Position numbers and translations under genes: made by a program. This document shows, in pieces, positions 18,301 through 25,247 of a stretch of 44,395 nucleotides of DNA. The first letter of the stretch is position 1; every line of letters starts with the position of its first letter. The notes under the pieces were generated by a model. That model did no database searches, was not told where the DNA came from, and saw only the letters and a list, made by a program, of their open reading frames with translations. Source of the DNA: an uncultured Prevotellaceae bacterium (GTDB taxonomy: Bacteria > Bacteroidota > Bacteroidia > Bacteroidales > Bacteroidaceae); NCBI GenBank assembly GCA_900543815.1, contig UQST01000025.1, positions 1 through 44,395 on the forward strand, written 5' to 3'.

Positions 18301-18600
18301 GTTGGTACCCTGGCGGAAATAGATGGTGATGCTGGCGCTGCCCGAGTTGGTGGCCGTAGAGGTCATGTAGAGCATGTTCTCCACTCCGTTGATACCTTCC
18401 TCCAGCGGCTGAATCACTGCCTTCATCACTGCTTCGGCGCTGGCACCTGTATAGGTGGCACTCACCGTTACGGTGGGAGGTGCGATGTCGGGGTATGACT
18501 CCAGGGGGAGAGAGAAGTAAGATATCGCTCCCACCAGTACTATGAGGATGGCAATTGACATTGCCATTACCGGTCTTTTAATGAATATATTACCTTTCAT
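15304..18600 (-). CDS. RND (HAE1-type) multidrug efflux pump, inner-membrane transporter
   Basis: The 1,098-residue product is an AcrB/MexB-like proton-driven exporter. It starts with the typical MKGNIFIKRPVMAMSIAILI first helix and the PDIAPPTVTVSATYTGASAE porter strand. The proton-relay segment VDDAIVVVEAV in transmembrane helix 4 has the paired aspartates expected of active pumps, and the second half repeats the fold with the IMLIGLLAKTAILITEFA helix. The C-terminal tail is basic and acidic. Genes for the adaptor and the outer-membrane factor flank it. Substrates may include drugs, dyes or bile salts, but this is not readable from the sequence, and no regulator gene lies next to the operon. 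Confidence 0.95.
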   Translation of the reverse strand: MKGNIFIKRPVMAMSIAILIVLVGAISYFSLPLESYPDIAPPTVTVSATYTGASAEAVMKAVIQPLEEGINGVENMLYMTSTATNSGSASITIYFRQGTNPDMAAVNVQNRVSRVQGLLPSEVTKIGVATTKRQTSFLQIDALVDKQDKYDQDFISNYLDINVIPQLKRIKGVGDVMELGGTYSLRIWLKPDVMAQYKLVPSDITYALAEQNLEAPAGQLGEKPVNGTHGKGIEDVYQYTLKYTGRLETLEQYENIVLQALPDGNVLRLKDVADVELGANSYAYHGEADGHEATCFLSFQVAGANAKETNDAISAKLKELSQDLPAGLEFVEMQSSNDFLLASIANVEETLIVAILLVILVVYFFLQDFRATLIPSISIIVSLIGTFACMAAAGFSLNLLTLFALVLAIGTVVDDAIVVVEAVQAKFDAGYTSPYKATKDAMSDVTMAVISCTFVFMAVFIPVSFTGGTSGIFYTQFGVTLATSVGISCVSALVLCPALCAMLMRPASEERRKGFFGAINYRTRQAYEASYTAMLGKYTAILKRCVNRKVRFLAFVSVALCFVGIVFFASKLSSGLVPQEDQGTCMMVVNGVPGNNLATTDEIMDRVEKIIRETKEVKTYQRVAGYSFMAGQGTAYGMFILKLKPWAERRYGFWSLIDNYKSTSTVVTGLLNKRLMEEIPDAQCLVFEPGMIPGYGMGSIELNLQDTRGGDKSQFLEYTHQFLAAMNQHPEVSRAVTSYARNFPQYKVEVDAAQCKRAGVSPTDVLSALGSYCGGSYVSNMNQYGKVYRVMLQAHEKTRLSTEDLNNMFVRNGAEMAPLSQFVKLTKILGAEVDTRFNLFSSITCNLVPAYGYSSTDVMNIVEEEFGKVFPKGYAFEYGGMSREENQTKDSMDTYLIYGVCVVLIFLILSMLYESFLIPFSVILSVPAGIMGSFAFAWLWNQGYAALPFVFMGKIDNNIYLQTAIIMLIGLLAKTAILITEFALERRRKGMGIVEAAYAAAEARLRPILMTVLTMVFGMIPLVLSTGAGANGNRTIGLGVIGGLLVGTLAILFTVPVFFIFFEWVQEKIRPAMVEEADQQFLQEKERSEKEKAKAQKD

Positions 18601-18644
18601 CGTATGTGGTTATATATATGAGTTTGTTTCGCTAAATGTAGATG

Positions 18645-19775
18645 TTACTTGCCGAGCTTCTTCACGTCCTGTCCGTCGCGCACCATACCGGCGCCCTCGG
18701 CCACGATCTCCTCGCCGCCATTCAGACCAGAGGTCACTATGAAGGTCTTGCCCTGGCTCTGGGGCAGGATATCCACTATCTGTGCATGTGCGATGCCCTT
18801 GCTATCTACTACATATACATTGTACTTGTCCTGTGTCTGCACGGCTGCTGTGGCGGGTACGGTGAGCACGTCCTTGTGTGTCACGGGGATAATTACGTTG
18901 CCTGTGCTACCAGAGTGCAGGATGTGGCTGGGGTTGGAGAAAGCAGCGCGCAACTGCACTGAACCTGTGGCGCGATCGACCACACCGCTGGCGCTCTCCA
19001 CGCGGCCCTTGATCTCATAGTCGCTTCCATCCACCAGCTGCAGCGTGAGCTCGGGCATGGCCTCAATGGCTTTCTCGACTGACTCGTACTGACGGATGAG
19101 GTTCAGGAACTGGCTTTCTGTCATGCTGAAATACACATACATCTCGTTGTTGTCACTCACCGTGGTGAGGGGCTGGGGCATGCTGCTGCCCACGAGCGCT
19201 CCCTGACGGTAGGGCAGAGTGCCTACCACGCCGTCGGCGGGGCTGGTGACTGTGGTGTAGGAAAGGCTGTTGCGGGCGTTCACCACCTGTGCCCGTGCCT
19301 GTGCCACCTGTGCTTTGGCTGAGAGCAGAGCGTTCTGTGCGGTCTGCATGTCTATCTCGCTCACCACCTTCTGGTCGTACAACTTCTTGCGGCTATCGTA
19401 GTTGAGCTGTGCTGTTGCCTCCTGAGCCTGTGCTGCCTTTAGCGCTGCCTCGGCTGTGTTAAGTGCTGCGCGGTAGGGCACCTGGTCTATTACGAAGAGC
19501 ACCTGACCCTTCTTCACCTTCTGACCCTCGGTCACACACAGCTTCTGCAATGTGCCTCCTACCTGAGGGTAAACGTCGATGTCCTGGCGGCCGCGTATGG
19601 TGGCGCTGTACTTCTCAGTCAGTGTTACGTCGCTCTTGGCTACCTTTGTGGTCTTGAAAACTGCGCTTGGCATTGCTCCTCGCTGCTGCTTGTTTCCACA
19701 TGAACTAAGCATGGTCATCGCGGTCACTGCTGTCACCAGCACTGTCATCAGTTTGTTTGTCATAATTCCTCTCAT
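18645..19775 (-). CDS. RND efflux periplasmic adaptor (membrane fusion protein)
   Basis: The 376-residue lipoprotein (lipobox LSSC, Cys26) is the adaptor that joins the pump to the outer-membrane channel. It shows the lipoyl-like half motifs (QVGGTLQKLCVTEGQKVKKG and SPADGVVGTLPYRQGALVG) flanking an alpha-helical hairpin rich in Ala and Gln, followed by a beta-barrel domain. The first gene of the operon, it is followed by the pump after 44 bp. ATG codons at 19775 and 19763 are both possible starts; the second would shorten the signal peptide by four residues. Confidence 0.93.
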   Translation of the reverse strand: MRGIMTNKLMTVLVTAVTAMTMLSSCGNKQQRGAMPSAVFKTTKVAKSDVTLTEKYSATIRGRQDIDVYPQVGGTLQKLCVTEGQKVKKGQVLFVIDQVPYRAALNTAEAALKAAQAQEATAQLNYDSRKKLYDQKVVSEIDMQTAQNALLSAKAQVAQARAQVVNARNSLSYTTVTSPADGVVGTLPYRQGALVGSSMPQPLTTVSDNNEMYVYFSMTESQFLNLIRQYESVEKAIEAMPELTLQLVDGSDYEIKGRVESASGVVDRATGSVQLRAAFSNPSHILHSGSTGNVIIPVTHKDVLTVPATAAVQTQDKYNVYVVDSKGIAHAQIVDILPQSQGKTFIVTSGLNGGEEIVAEGAGMVRDGQDVKKLGK

Positions 19776-19843
19776 TCAAAAATTATTTGTAACTCTATTC
19801 TATTGTTCTTTCTTCTGTTTCGCTTATACTTCGAAATCGGCTG

Positions 19844-19851
19844 CAAAGTTA
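19844..19851 (-). promoter_or_regulatory. Possible -7 element of the efflux operon
   Basis: TAACTTTG on the minus strand, about 70 bp before the adaptor start. No TTTG at -33 was found, which would fit a promoter needing an activator, but that is inference. Confidence 0.45.
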
Positions 19852-20118
19852 CGACAATTCGGCTTAACCTGTTGCTCCACATGCCTCTTAGCCCTTGTGT
19901 TTTGTTGTTCGATTTAGGAAGGGGATTTGTCTTTTAACATGATTTAAGTTCTACGGACTCTTTTGAGGTGTACTTCTCTGCAACCAGTGCCAGCGTGGCG
20001 TGCTGTTTGGACGGTAGTGTACATGGCGTGACAGGCTCTTGGTTGGTGGCGTGAAAAGGCTTGTTGGGTACGCTGTAAAGTGCTCCCTGTGGGCCTGCTC
20101 TGTTGTTGGCTGAAATGT

Positions 20119-20196
20119 GCGATGCGCTGCAAAGCTCATCGTACTGCGCTGCGTCGGTCATGGCAGCGTGCTGCGTTCGCTATCGTAGCGCACTGC
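20119..20196 (-). repeat. Four-unit 22-bp palindromic array, copy C
   Basis: Cores end at 20130, 20152, 20174 and 20196, exactly 22 bp apart: GCGATGCGCTGC, GTACTGCGCTGC, GCAGCGTGCTGC and GTAGCGCACTGC. The spacers (AAAGCTCATC, GTCGGTCATG, GTTCGCTATC) are the reverse-complement type, so this copy is inverted relative to A and B. It lies in a 642-bp gap between the efflux operon start and the rho terminator. Confidence 0.85.
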
Positions 20197-20339
20197 GTTT
20201 TTTGTCCCGTTGTTCTGTGTTTTCCTCCTGCTGCTTCTGTGTGAATCCGGGCACTGCTTTTCCCTGTCTTGCAAATGGCGTCCACCTGTATTGCGAATAG
20301 TGTCCTTGGTTGTCATGAAACGGAGGAAAAGGGTGAGGG

Positions 20340-20381
20340 AAAAGCAGAGCGGCAGGCCCCCTCTTGGGATGCCTGCCGCTC
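20340..20381 (-). terminator. rho terminator
   Basis: On the minus strand a perfect 11-bp stem GAGCGGCAGGC/GCCTGCCGCTC with a 13-base loop is followed by TGC and TTTT. It lies 36 bp after the rho stop. Confidence 0.8.
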
Positions 20382-20417
20382 GTTGGTGTGCTTGTTTGCA
20401 GTGGTTTGGTATGCTGC

Positions 20418-22391
20418 TTATGAGTTCATGCTCAGGAGAAACTCCTCGTTGTTGATGGTGTTCTCCAGTTTGGACTTCACTTCGTTCATGGCCTCGATGG
20501 GGTTCATGTCGCTCAGGAACTTGCGCAGAATCCACATGCGGTCCAGTGTCATCTTGTCCTGCAGCAGGTCGTCGCGGCGAGTGCTGCTGGCAGTGATGTT
20601 CACGGCAGGGAAGATGCGCTTGTTGCTCAGCATTCTGTCGAGCTGCAGCTCCATGTTTCCTGTGCCCTTGAACTCCTCAAAGATGACTTCGTCCATCTTG
20701 CTGCCTGTGTCGATCAGTGCGGTGGCTATGATGGTGAGGCTTCCTCCGTTTTCGATGTTGCGGGCTGCGCCGAAGAAGCGCTTGGGCTTGTGCAGGGCAT
20801 TGGCATCCACTCCGCCGCTCAGCACTTTGCCGCTCGCGGGCGAAACCGTATTGTAGGCACGTGCCAGGCGGGTGATTGAGTCGAGGAAGATGACCACATC
20901 GTGTCCGCACTCCACCATGCGCTTGGCCTTTTCGAGCACTATTCCGGCTATCTTGACGTGGCGCTCGGCGGGCTCGTCGAAGGTGCTGGCTATCACCTCG
21001 GCCTTCACTGTGCGGGCCATGTCGGTCACCTCCTCGGGTCGCTCGTCGATGAGGAGCATCATGAGGTAGGCTTCTGGGTGGTTGGCTGTGATGGCATTGG
21101 CTATGTCCTTCATCAGCATGGTTTTGCCGGTCTTGGGCTGTGCCACGATGAGGGCACGCTGTCCCTTGCCGATAGGAGCGAAGAGATCTACCACGCGTGC
21201 CGCCATGGAGTCGCCGCGTCCGCTGCATAGCTTGAACTTCTCATCGGGGAAGAGCGGTGTGAGGTTCTCGAAGGGACTGCGGTCGCGCACTATCTCGGGG
21301 TCGCAGCCATTGACGCTGGTGACCTCGATGAGGGGGAAGAACTTCTCGTTGTCGCGTGGTGGGCGCACGGGGCCTTCCACCACGTCGCCCGTCTTCAGGC
21401 CGTAGTGACGGATGGTCTGTGCGTTTACGTAGATGTCATCGGGGCTGCTCAGATAGTTGTAGTCGCTGCTGCGCAGGAAGCCGTAGCCCTCGTTCATCAC
21501 TTCCAGAACGCCCTCGCCGCGGATGTTGAGTCCGAAGTCATAGTTCTCCTCGGCAGCCTTGGGCGCGCTCTGACGGTAGTCCTCTGCCTCTGTCTCCTCG
21601 TTGGCAGGCATGCGGTAAGAGCCATTCTGCGCACCGAGAGCCGCGTCGTCCTCGGCAGTCTGGTAGTTCTGCCCGTAGGCGGAGCTTTCATTGCCCATCG
21701 ACGGGATGTCCTGCACGATGTAGAAGTCGTCGTTCACACGGATGAGGCCCTCTGCTTCGCAGTCGGCCGCAACGGTGCTGCCTTCCTCGGCTGGAGCATT
21801 GTCGGCAGGTGCATTGTCGCCTGCATTCTCTGGTGCCTCGTAGTCGGGGGCGGGAACGCTGGCGCTGGCATTGGTCTCGCCGTCGCTTGCGGGTTGTGTT
21901 TCACTGCTTGTCATGGTATTCTGTGCCTCTTCGGGCTTTACCTTGCGTGGTCTTCCCCTTTTCTTGGGAGCGGGTGCCACGGGTGCTTCTGTCTCGTTGT
22001 CGTCAAATGCGATGATGCCCTGTGTGGCTTCTGCATCAGCCTCCTTGGTCTCCTCGGCCTGCTTCTTGGTGCTGTCTGCTGCCTCTGTGGGTGCTTCTGC
22101 AGCGCCCTCCTCGCTGGCCTTCATTGCCTCGGCCTTGGGCTTGCGTCCGCGCTTCTTGGGAGTCTTGTCGGCGCTTGCTGCGTCCTTGGCAGCCTTTTCG
22201 CCGGAGCCGGCACTGCTGCGCTTGGGCTTGGCGTTGGTGCTGTTCTGTCTGTTAGAGCCTGCCATCGCCTCCGCATCTATTATATTATATATAAGTGTGG
22301 TGGGGTCATTCGCGGGCTCTGCATTCACGCTTTGTGCCAATGCAGACAATTCTTCGAGCGACATTTTCTCGAGTTCACTTTTTGTGTGCAT
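20418..22391 (-). CDS. rho: Transcription termination factor Rho with a long disordered insertion
   Basis: Rho is the hexameric RNA helicase that ends transcription. The start at 22391 gives 657 residues, far longer than the 419 of E. coli Rho. Residues 1-40 are the Rho N-terminal helical domain. Residues from about 45 to 282 are low-complexity Ala/Glu/Lys/Pro sequence with two basic AT-hook-like motifs, KKRGRKPK (79-86) and KKRGRPRK (143-150). The RNA-binding domain begins near IRGEGVLEVMNEGYGFLR, and the ATPase has Walker A PKTGKT (Lys423) and the segment VVIFLDSITRLARAYN. A long disordered Rho insertion is known in Bacteroides, where it has been linked to phase separation. The gene has its own promoter and terminator and is divergent from the ABC-F gene. 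Confidence 0.97.
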   Translation of the reverse strand: MHTKSELEKMSLEELSALAQSVNAEPANDPTTLIYNIIDAEAMAGSNRQNSTNAKPKRSSAGSGEKAAKDAASADKTPKKRGRKPKAEAMKASEEGAAEAPTEAADSTKKQAEETKEADAEATQGIIAFDDNETEAPVAPAPKKRGRPRKVKPEEAQNTMTSSETQPASDGETNASASVPAPDYEAPENAGDNAPADNAPAEEGSTVAADCEAEGLIRVNDDFYIVQDIPSMGNESSAYGQNYQTAEDDAALGAQNGSYRMPANEETEAEDYRQSAPKAAEENYDFGLNIRGEGVLEVMNEGYGFLRSSDYNYLSSPDDIYVNAQTIRHYGLKTGDVVEGPVRPPRDNEKFFPLIEVTSVNGCDPEIVRDRSPFENLTPLFPDEKFKLCSGRGDSMAARVVDLFAPIGKGQRALIVAQPKTGKTMLMKDIANAITANHPEAYLMMLLIDERPEEVTDMARTVKAEVIASTFDEPAERHVKIAGIVLEKAKRMVECGHDVVIFLDSITRLARAYNTVSPASGKVLSGGVDANALHKPKRFFGAARNIENGGSLTIIATALIDTGSKMDEVIFEEFKGTGNMELQLDRMLSNKRIFPAVNITASSTRRDDLLQDKMTLDRMWILRKFLSDMNPIEAMNEVKSKLENTINNEEFLLSMNS

Positions 22392-22487
22392 AATAATAGA
22401 ATGTATGCTGTTTAATTGTTCTTTTGTATTCGAAAGGGAATAATGGGGAGAGCGAAGGGTGTCTCTGTCCTTATATGAATTGGTTTG

Positions 22488-22519
22488 CAAAATTACTTTT
22501 TCTTGCTCAATCTGCCAAA
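22488..22519 (-). promoter_or_regulatory. rho promoter
   Basis: On the minus strand TTTG (22519-22516) is followed after 20 bp by TAATTTTG (22495-22488), a good match to the Bacteroidota sigma-AB promoter. The predicted leader is about 90 nt. Confidence 0.7.
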
Positions 22520-22559
22520 TTTGCGCGTATATTTCTGCATTTTGATGCTCTTTTTTTAG

Positions 22560-22567
22560 TACTTTTG
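22560..22567 (+). promoter_or_regulatory. -7 element of the ABC-F gene promoter
   Basis: TACTTTTG followed by CG, matching TAnnTTTG. The -33 region is not clear (a TTTG is only 15 bp upstream). Transcription would start near 22573-22576, about 70 nt before the ATG. Confidence 0.55.
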
Positions 22568-22600
22568 CGCTGTGAAGAGACTAAAGGATACGTATTTTTC

Positions 22601-22631
22601 CCAACCTGCGCAGTGGCGGGTTGGCTTTTTT
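22601..22631 (+). terminator. Terminator-like hairpin in the leader of the ABC-F gene
   Basis: CCAACCTGC and GCGGGTTGG form a 9-bp stem (one G-T pair) around a six-base loop, directly followed by C and TTTTTT. It lies between the promoter motif and the start codon, so it could act as an attenuator or as a 5' stabilising hairpin. A four-codon frame, ATG ACG TTT GGA TGA at 22632-22646, overlaps the ABC-F start codon. Confidence 0.6.
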
Positions 22632-22642
22632 ATGACGTTTGG

Positions 22643-24535
22643 ATGAGTAGCATATCATATTTACAGGTGCAGGGCCTGACGCGTAGCGTGGGCGACAAGA
22701 CGCTCTTTGCCGACATCTCCTTCAGTGTGGCGCAGGGGCAGAAGGCTGGTCTCATAGCCCGCAACGGCACTGGGAAGAGCACGTTATTGAATATCCTGGG
22801 CGGCAAGGACAGTGCCGACTCGGGGCAGGTGGTGTATCACAGCGGCCTGCGCATCGGATATCTTGAGCAGACGCCCCACTATCCCATGGAGCTCACGGTG
22901 CTGGAGGCTTGCTTCTGGCACGGCAATGAGACCACCAACCTAATACGTGAGTACGAGACTTGCATGAGCACGCCGGGCACGCCGGGACTGCAACAGATTC
23001 TCGACAGAATGGAGCACCAGAACGCCTGGGACTACGAGACACGCAGCAAGACCATCCTTAGCAAGCTCAACATAACGGACTTCCACAAGCCGCTCAGCCA
23101 ACTCTCGGGCGGACAGCTCAAGCGTGTGGCGCTGGCCAATGTGCTTATCATGGAGCCGGACTTCCTTATCCTGGACGAGCCCACAAACCATCTGGACCTG
23201 CAGATGATAGAGTGGCTCGAGGGTTACTTAAGGCGAGCAAACCTCACGCTGCTCATGGTGACGCACGACAGATACTTCCTCGACAATGTGTGCTCCGTAA
23301 TCCTGGAACTCGATGACGAGACTGTGTATGCCTATCATGGCAACTATGCTTACTATCTGGAGAAGCGTCAGGAGCGCCAGGACAACCTTCGCAGCGAGGT
23401 GACAAGGGCCAACAACCTGTACCGCACCGAACTGGAATGGATGCGCCGCATGCCTCAGGCACGTGGGCACAAAGCGCGCTATCGCGAGGAAGCCTTCTAC
23501 GACCTGGAGAAGAAGGCCAAGCAGCGGCTCGAGGAGCAGCAAGTGAGGCTGGAGATGAAGTCAACCTATATAGGCAGCAGGATATTCGAGGCCGAATATG
23601 TGAGCAAGAAGTACGAGCACGTAATACTGAAGGACTTCTATTACTGCTTCTCGCGATACGAGAAGATGGGCATCGTGGGAGGCAACGGTACGGGCAAGAG
23701 TACCTTCGTGAAGATGCTTCTGGGGCTGGTGAAGCCCGACTCGGGACGCTTCGTAGTGGGCGAGACCGTCCGCTTCGGCTACTACAGCCAGGAGGGGATG
23801 AGCTTTGACCCGCAGATGAAAGTGATAGACGCGGTGCGTAAGATAGCGGAGTATGTGGATCTGGGCGGCGGTCGCCACCTGTCCGCCATGCAGTTCCTGC
23901 AGCACTTCATGTTCACTCCTCTGCAACAGCAAAACTACATCGCCAAGCTGTCGGGCGGAGAGCAGCGGCGCCTGCACCTGTGTACGGTGCTTATGCAGAA
24001 CCCCAACTTCCTGGTGCTCGACGAGCCGACCAATGACTTGGACATCAATACGCTGCAAATCCTGGAGCAGTATCTGCAGGACTTCCACGGCTGTGTCATT
24101 GTGGTCAGTCACGACCGCTATTTCATGGACAAGGTGGTCGATCATCTGCTGGTGTTCCGTGGCGAGGGTGTGGTGGAGGACTTCCCCGGCAACTACTCGC
24201 AGTTCCGTGAGTGGGATGACGAGCGTGAGTTGCATCAGGCTCGCCAGAGCGCGGGCAATGGCAATGCACAGGCTGCCCCCGAGGTGAAGGAAAGCAAGAA
24301 GCCGCCACGCCTGGAACAGAAGCGTAAGATGTCGTTCAAGGAGAAACAGGAGTTTGCTGCCCTGGAGCAGGATATCGCGCGCCTGGAGCAGGAGAAGGCC
24401 GATATCGAGGCCAAACTCTCCAGTGGCACCATCAGCGTACAGGAAATCACCGACCTGAGCAAGCGCCTGCCCGTTCTCACCGACGAGCTTGACGAGAAGT
24501 CGATGCGGTGGTTGGAGTTGAGTGAGATAGAGTAG
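22643..24535 (+). CDS. Uup-type ABC-F ATPase
   Basis: The 630-residue protein has two ABC ATPase domains and no membrane segment, which defines ABC-F proteins that act on the ribosome. Domain 1 has Walker A NGTGKST (41-47), signature LSGGQLKR and Walker B LILDEPTNHLD; domain 2 has NGTGKST (348-354), LSGGEQRR and LVLDEPTNDLD. The linker segment LEWMRRMPQARGHKARYREE and the C-terminal coiled coil (FAALEQDIARLEQEKADIEA onward) resemble Uup, a DNA-binding housekeeping member, rather than antibiotic-resistance types. The start at 22643 removes a 73-residue upstream extension with no coding character. The leader hairpin suggests regulation by attenuation. Confidence 0.92.
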   Translation: MSSISYLQVQGLTRSVGDKTLFADISFSVAQGQKAGLIARNGTGKSTLLNILGGKDSADSGQVVYHSGLRIGYLEQTPHYPMELTVLEACFWHGNETTNLIREYETCMSTPGTPGLQQILDRMEHQNAWDYETRSKTILSKLNITDFHKPLSQLSGGQLKRVALANVLIMEPDFLILDEPTNHLDLQMIEWLEGYLRRANLTLLMVTHDRYFLDNVCSVILELDDETVYAYHGNYAYYLEKRQERQDNLRSEVTRANNLYRTELEWMRRMPQARGHKARYREEAFYDLEKKAKQRLEEQQVRLEMKSTYIGSRIFEAEYVSKKYEHVILKDFYYCFSRYEKMGIVGGNGTGKSTFVKMLLGLVKPDSGRFVVGETVRFGYYSQEGMSFDPQMKVIDAVRKIAEYVDLGGGRHLSAMQFLQHFMFTPLQQQNYIAKLSGGEQRRLHLCTVLMQNPNFLVLDEPTNDLDINTLQILEQYLQDFHGCVIVVSHDRYFMDKVVDHLLVFRGEGVVEDFPGNYSQFREWDDERELHQARQSAGNGNAQAAPEVKESKKPPRLEQKRKMSFKEKQEFAALEQDIARLEQEKADIEAKLSSGTISVQEITDLSKRLPVLTDELDEKSMRWLELSEIE

Positions 24536-24590
24536 CGTTGGCCCGCATGGCCTGCTGGCTTAGATGGCATAGATGATTGTTCCCCCAAAC

Positions 24591-24668
24591 GTACCGCGGT
24601 GCGATGGCCTGCGCAGCGCACTGCATCGGTCATCGCAGTGCAGTGCGTTTGCACATGCAGCGCGCTGC
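24591..24668. repeat. Four-unit 22-bp palindromic array, copy D, with a spacer inversion
   Basis: Cores start at 24591, 24613, 24635 and 24657, exactly 22 bp apart: GTACCGCGGTGC, GCAGCGCACTGC, GCAGTGCAGTGC and GCAGCGCGCTGC. The first spacer (GATGGCCTGC) is in the plus orientation while the second (ATCGGTCATC) is in the minus orientation, so orientation switches at the second core. It lies in a 712-bp gap between convergent genes. The rest of that gap holds a terminator and a short tandem duplication, listed separately. Confidence 0.87.
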
Positions 24669-25040
24669 ATTTTCAGCGCTATGGTACAGTGGGGTGGCGG
24701 TGATGGCATTGTGACTAGCTTCGGTTCTCTTTCCTTTGGTTGTGGCAGCGGTGTGGCTCGTGTTCTTCAGTCCGCTGTTTGGGGTGTATCTCCATTGTTC
24801 TTGGGTCTTTTTCCCTAATTCCGTCGTGAGTCAGGGGGCGCATTCTTGTAAAGCCCATTGTCCTGCTGTGATTATGTGATTGTGCACTCCTGCGGTTGCC
24901 GGCCGTTTCCTGGGTAAGAGTTGTCGTGCCGTTTTCTTCGGTTGGGCCTGCTTCGCTGTTGTGGAAGATGCTTCTGCACATATCTGGGAAATCCGTTGCC
25001 TCGAGTCTCAAGGTCCGCTTTCTTCTATATATAATAAGGT

Positions 25041-25083
25041 ATATAAAGAGCGAAGGCCGTGCCTCTTTGACACAGCCTTCGCT
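25041..25083 (-). terminator. Terminator of the cytochrome/oxidoreductase operon
   Basis: Stem AGCGAAGGC/GCCTTCGCT, extended inside by GTG/CAC, followed on the minus strand by CTCTTTATAT. It lies about 165 bp past the stop of the TIM-barrel gene. Confidence 0.65.
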
Positions 25084-25102
25084 TATCTTGCGCCTTTGTT
25101 GT

Positions 25103-25146
25103 GGCGTTCTCAGTCCGTTTCTTCGGCGTTCTCAGTCCGTTTTTTC
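25103..25146 (+). repeat. Two-unit 22-bp tandem duplication
   Basis: GGCGTTCTCAGTCCGTTT occurs at 25103 and again at 25125, and the two 22-bp units differ at one base. A third partial GGCG follows at 25147. The period equals that of the palindromic arrays, but no strong dyad is seen. Confidence 0.75.
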
Positions 25147-25247
25147 GGCGCTCCGCTTATCGGAAAACCTTCTTCTGCGGGTGCAGGAGAGGATTGGTCT
25201 GGCGAGAGCAGAGCGTTGCGGAATGCCTTGAACCTTGCCCGGGAACC

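Noticed and set aside
22643..24535. Antibiotic-resistance ABC-F protein
   Set aside because: The C-terminal coiled coil and linker look like Uup rather than Vga, Msr or Lsa types, although the leader hairpin resembles their attenuators.
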